Source: Solirubrobacterales bacterium (GTDB taxonomy: Bacteria; Actinomycetota; Thermoleophilia; Solirubrobacterales; 70-9). From it: 64,000 bases of DNA. The translations under genes were made by a program, and so were the position numbers. The stretch covers positions 62,001 through 126,000 of the forward strand of contig JADJRQ010000003.1 in the NCBI GenBank assembly GCA_016712175.1. Direction: 5' to 3'. Of the stretch, positions 61,116-64,000 are shown piece by piece; position 1 is the stretch's first letter; each line of letters starts with the position of its first letter. The notes under the pieces are model-generated. The model saw only the letters and a program-made list of their open reading frames with translations. It was not told the DNA's origin and did no database searches.

Positions 61116-62449
61116 GTTCCGTCCGCAAGAGGTTGAACGCAATCCGAATTCCGGCTCTGGGTGAGGAAGCCATGCCGCCTCCGAGCGGCAACCTCGTCCC
61201 CGGGATCATCGCTTTCGGCACGCTTGCGACCCTTGTGGTGGGCCAGATCGCACTGGCGATGGGAGTCAACTGGCGGGCAGAGACGCTGCCGCTTTTCATA
61301 ATCTTCGACCCGGTCCTTGCCGGCTGGGCACTATTGGCGGGCGCTGCGCTTGCCGGAACGGTGTTCCTCGGCTTCCGTCTCTGGCGCTCGAGTCTCAGTA
61401 CCGGTTGGTTCGCTCTCGCTCTTTTCGGCCTGACCCTCTTCGGCCGGCTTGCTCTCAATCTGGCTCGCAACGGTCCAGTGGACTGGTACGAGGTCTACGT
61501 CACCCGTCCGGGACACGACTTCGAGTATCTCGCGGCACTGCCCTACGTCAAGAGTGGTCTTGGTCCGTTCCTTGACAATTTCGCCAGTCTGGTGCCGACC
61601 CTCCCGGCCCACCCGGCGGGGCACCCGCCAGGGCTGCTCGTACTGGTCGATTGGCTGGGCATCACGTCACCGGAGGCAATGGCGGCACTCACGATCGGGG
61701 TCGGAGCGCTGGCGACACCGCTCCTATACGCGCTTGGCCGGCAGCTCTTCGACGAAGCGACGGCCCGGGTGGCATCGCTTCTGTTCGTCTTCGTCCCGAC
61801 TTCATTGCTCTATGGGGCCACGTCGGCTGACGCGATGTTCGTGACCCTGGCGCTGGTTGCTGTCGTCGGCCTGCTCTCCAAGCGGCGCCTCGCGCTCATC
61901 GGCGGCGCGGTTGCCCTGGCGCTCGCATCGTTCTTCTCGTATGCCCTCCTGGCGGCAGGAGGTTGGGCGGGCCTCGTGCGGTGGCGACGGGACGGGTTCA
62001 AGTCGATGCTCGCCGCGGCTTTGCTCTGCGCCGGAGCCCTGATCCTCTTCTACAGCGCACTGGCACTGTTCTCCGGCTTCAACGTGCTGGCGGCCATCGA
62101 AGCGACCAACCACCGCTACCACGACGGCATCGCCAACGTACGGCCTTACGCCTACTGGGTGTTCGGTTCTCCGGCGGCATTCCTGATCATGTTGGGGCCG
62201 GTCGCCTGGTTCGCCGCAAGGTCGCTGGCCAGCAGGGAGATCACGGCCCTGGCCCTGACTTCGATCATCGTGGTGACCACCCTGATCGGCTACACGAAGG
62301 CGGAGACCGAACGAATCTGGCTGTTCCTTGTGCCACTGGCCTGCCTTGCGGCGGCAAGGGCACTGCCTGAGAGGGCGGTGAAGCCGGTTCTGATCGCGCT
62401 CACCGCCCAGGCTTTCGTCATCGAGATTCTTTACGCGACGCGCTGGTGA
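61112..62449 (+). CDS. Multi-pass membrane protein, GT-C glycosyltransferase-like
   Basis: The 445-residue protein has about 11 hydrophobic helices. The first outer loop carries acidic residues (VDWYEVYVTRPGHDFEYLAA), as in GT-C enzymes where such a residue binds lipid-linked sugar. A His/Pro-rich PAHPAGHPPGLLVLVDW motif and GRQLFDEATARVASLLFVF follow, resembling ArnT/PMT-like proteins. It would transfer a sugar from a polyprenyl carrier outside the membrane; this is inferred. ATG 61112 overlaps the methyltransferase stop. Confidence 0.75.
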   Translation: MSSVRKRLNAIRIPALGEEAMPPPSGNLVPGIIAFGTLATLVVGQIALAMGVNWRAETLPLFIIFDPVLAGWALLAGAALAGTVFLGFRLWRSSLSTGWFALALFGLTLFGRLALNLARNGPVDWYEVYVTRPGHDFEYLAALPYVKSGLGPFLDNFASLVPTLPAHPAGHPPGLLVLVDWLGITSPEAMAALTIGVGALATPLLYALGRQLFDEATARVASLLFVFVPTSLLYGATSADAMFVTLALVAVVGLLSKRRLALIGGAVALALASFFSYALLAAGGWAGLVRWRRDGFKSMLAAALLCAGALILFYSALALFSGFNVLAAIEATNHRYHDGIANVRPYAYWVFGSPAAFLIMLGPVAWFAARSLASREITALALTSIIVVTTLIGYTKAETERIWLFLVPLACLAAARALPERAVKPVLIALTAQAFVIEILYATRW

Positions 62450-63505
62450 TCAGCGCAGCTCGGCAGTCGCGAATTCGCGCATGCCTTCTTCAAGACCGAT
62501 CTCTGCCCTGAACCCGAGATCCCTCGCCGCTCTGGCCGGATCGGCGAATACATGACGGACATCGCCCAAACGGAACTCACCGGTCACACGAGGGGTGGGA
62601 GCATCCGTTCCAGCCTCTTTCGAGAGCAGTTCGGCCATGTCGAGGATGGTTCTCGGGTGACCGCTGGCGATGTTGAACGGGCCCTCGGCTCTTGAGGTGG
62701 GATCGAGCGCGAGGACGTTCGCCCGGGCTACATCACTGACGTGCACGAAGTCACGGATCTGACCACCGTCTTCGAAAACCCTGGGTGCATCACCATTCTC
62801 GACCGAGCTTCTGAAGATGCTGGCCACGCCGGCGTAGGGGGTGTCCCGGGGCATCCTCGGGCCGTAGACGTTGTGGTAGCGGAGGGCGACCGTGCGCACT
62901 CCTTCGGCCTCTCGGGCGAACAGCCCGCAGAGGTGTTCCTGATGGAGTTTGGTGGCTGCGTAAACATTGCGGGGGTCGGTCACTGCATCCTCGCCCACGA
63001 GTTCCGGCGAAAGCTGCTCTCCGCATTGCGGGCATCGCGGCTCGAACTGTCCCGCCTCCAGGTCCTCGCGCCGGCGGGCCGCCGGTCTGACGCCTCCGTG
63101 TTCGGCGCAGACGTATCGGCCTTCTCCGTAGACGACCATGCTGCTGGCGAGGACCAGTGGGCCCCGAAAGCCTTTGTTCGAGAGTGCCGTAAGCAGTGTT
63201 GCCGTACCGAGGCAGTTGTCTTTCACATAGTCTCGGGCATCGCCGAAGTCGACGCCGAGTCCGACCATCGAAGCCTGATGACAGACCGAGCCGACGCCTT
63301 CGAGAGCGGTTTCGTAGATGCCGGCGTCCGAAACATCGGCTTCGATGTATTCGGCGCCAGGATTCAAGTAGCCGGGACGGACCTTGTGGGCGGCCGGATG
63401 CAGGCAGTCAACGATTCTGACTTCGTGACCGGATTCGACAAGCTGGTCGACGATCTGGGAGCCGATGAAGCCCGCTCCTCCGGTAACGAGTACACGATCT
63501 GGCAT
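62450..63505 (-). CDS. NAD-dependent nucleotide-sugar epimerase with zinc-knuckle insertion
   Basis: The 351-residue extended SDR has VLVTGGAGFIGSQIVD, the SSMVVYGEGR serine region and the catalytic Y182-x-x-x-K186 (NVYAATKLHQEHL). Between them lies an insertion with C133, H136, C158 and C161 (YVCAEHGG and RCPQCGEQL), a likely zinc site. Similar insertions occur in a group that includes dTDP-rhamnose 4-epimerase-like proteins. It ends one base from the convergent GT-C-like gene and is probably part of surface polysaccharide synthesis. Confidence 0.85.
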   Translation of the reverse strand: MPDRVLVTGGAGFIGSQIVDQLVESGHEVRIVDCLHPAAHKVRPGYLNPGAEYIEADVSDAGIYETALEGVGSVCHQASMVGLGVDFGDARDYVKDNCLGTATLLTALSNKGFRGPLVLASSMVVYGEGRYVCAEHGGVRPAARRREDLEAGQFEPRCPQCGEQLSPELVGEDAVTDPRNVYAATKLHQEHLCGLFAREAEGVRTVALRYHNVYGPRMPRDTPYAGVASIFRSSVENGDAPRVFEDGGQIRDFVHVSDVARANVLALDPTSRAEGPFNIASGHPRTILDMAELLSKEAGTDAPTPRVTGEFRLGDVRHVFADPARAARDLGFRAEIGLEEGMREFATAELR

Positions 63506-63614
63506 CGAATGACCTTAACACCGGCGCTTCCGGCGCGAAAGTCCAGTTCTTACATATCCATTAAACATTTGGCCGAATCGGTTCCGGGACCGGTCCTGCT
63601 GACACAATCAACAG

Positions 63615-64000
63615 ATGGGCTCCGAAACTCAACGAAGCTGGGGAGGACGAGCCGCGACCACGGTGGTGACTGCCGGGGTCGCCATCTCACTTTCTGGATG
63701 TGGAAACTCAGCGCCCGGGTTCGGGCCCGCAGCCGAGCCGGCGGAGTCGCCGCCGGCGAAGGTGAAACCTGCCGGTGAGGTCGTGAGCATCGGAGCCGGA
63801 GCCGAAGGACTCGCGTTCGACCCGGCTTCAGGTTCGATCGCCCTCGGGCTCAGAGAGTCATATCGACTGGCTTTCGTCGATCCCGAGAAGCTTTCGATCA
63901 CCTTCCAGGTTCCGATCCCGAATCCGGTCCGGCACCTCACGGTCTCACCGAGAGGCCTCGTGGCGGTACCGGCTGAATCGGCTAACTCCGTTTTCGAGAT
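63615..64000 (+). CDS. Lipoprotein with beginning of a beta-propeller, 3' end outside window
   Basis: The frame is open from ATG 63615 to the window end (128 residues). The signal peptide TVVTAGVAISLSGC has a lipobox with Cys28. A Pro/Glu/Ala-rich linker follows. Then come propeller-like repeats: GEVVSIGAGAEGLAFDPASG and VRHLTVSPRGLVAVPAESAN, the pattern of YncE/NHL-like proteins. It is attached to the outer face of the membrane. The function cannot be told from the part seen. Confidence 0.75.
   Translation, partial: MGSETQRSWGGRAATTVVTAGVAISLSGCGNSAPGFGPAAEPAESPPAKVKPAGEVVSIGAGAEGLAFDPASGSIALGLRESYRLAFVDPEKLSITFQVPIPNPVRHLTVSPRGLVAVPAESANSVFE

Overview
The window is high-GC DNA with tightly packed genes, many ATGA/GTGA stop-start overlaps, GTG and TTG starts, and an actinobacterial gene order at the left end (recX, rny, miaB, miaA, dapF, DAP aminotransferase, hflX, dut). 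Together with the MurT/GatD pair, a WS/DGAT acyltransferase, an IdeR-like iron box, a c-di-AMP riboswitch before a cell-wall hydrolase, and secreted proteins with Lys/Arg-rich domains, this suggests an actinobacterium of the Thermoleophilia (Solirubrobacterales-like). That placement is an inference from gene content, not a computed phylogeny.

Layout. 0-10 kb: housekeeping block for RNA decay, tRNA i6A/ms2i6A modification, DAP synthesis, ribosome rescue and dUTP hydrolysis. 9.6-14.1 kb (minus strand): methyltransferase, lipid kinase, MurT, methyltransferase, GatD, a lipid II amidation operon with two extra methyltransferases. 14-24.5 kb: cyclophilin, hydrolases, a formylglycine-generating enzyme, membrane proteins, a holin-like/phosphatase fusion and a large secreted hydrolase. 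24.5-28 kb: an MMPL exporter between two TetR genes with visible palindromic operators. 28-33 kb: NlpC/P60 hydrolase under a c-di-AMP riboswitch, methyltransferase, RF3, ABC exporter. 33-45.5 kb: SulP transporter, then a catabolic-looking block (VOC protein, two crotonases, two amidases, GMC alcohol oxidase, two aldehyde dehydrogenases, SDR). 45.5-54.6 kb: MsrA, MBL hydrolase, secreted hydrolase, lipase-like protein and WS/DGAT, FTR1 iron permease with an IdeR-like box, P450, lipoprotein. 54.8-62.4 kb: two-component system, molybdenum cofactor genes (moeA, moaD-moaE fusion, moaC, mog), DUF2064 transferase, methyltransferase, GT-C-like membrane protein. 62.4-64 kb: a zinc-knuckle epimerase and the start of a lipoprotein.

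Most notable points. The DapF homologue has serine at both catalytic cysteine positions, and the adjacent DAP aminotransferase lacks its C-terminal end, which is replaced by a GC-rich multi-hairpin element. A methyltransferase gene sits inside the murT-gatD pair. Nine genes are interrupted by apparent frameshifts, about six of them at short homopolymer runs; this pattern is more likely base-calling or assembly error than biology and should be resolved before any gene is called dead. One TetR gene carries an in-frame stop, and the NlpC/P60 gene appears to have ATC where its start codon is expected.

No tRNA, rRNA, CRISPR array, insertion sequence or prophage was seen. No gene-free stretch exceeds about 260 bases.
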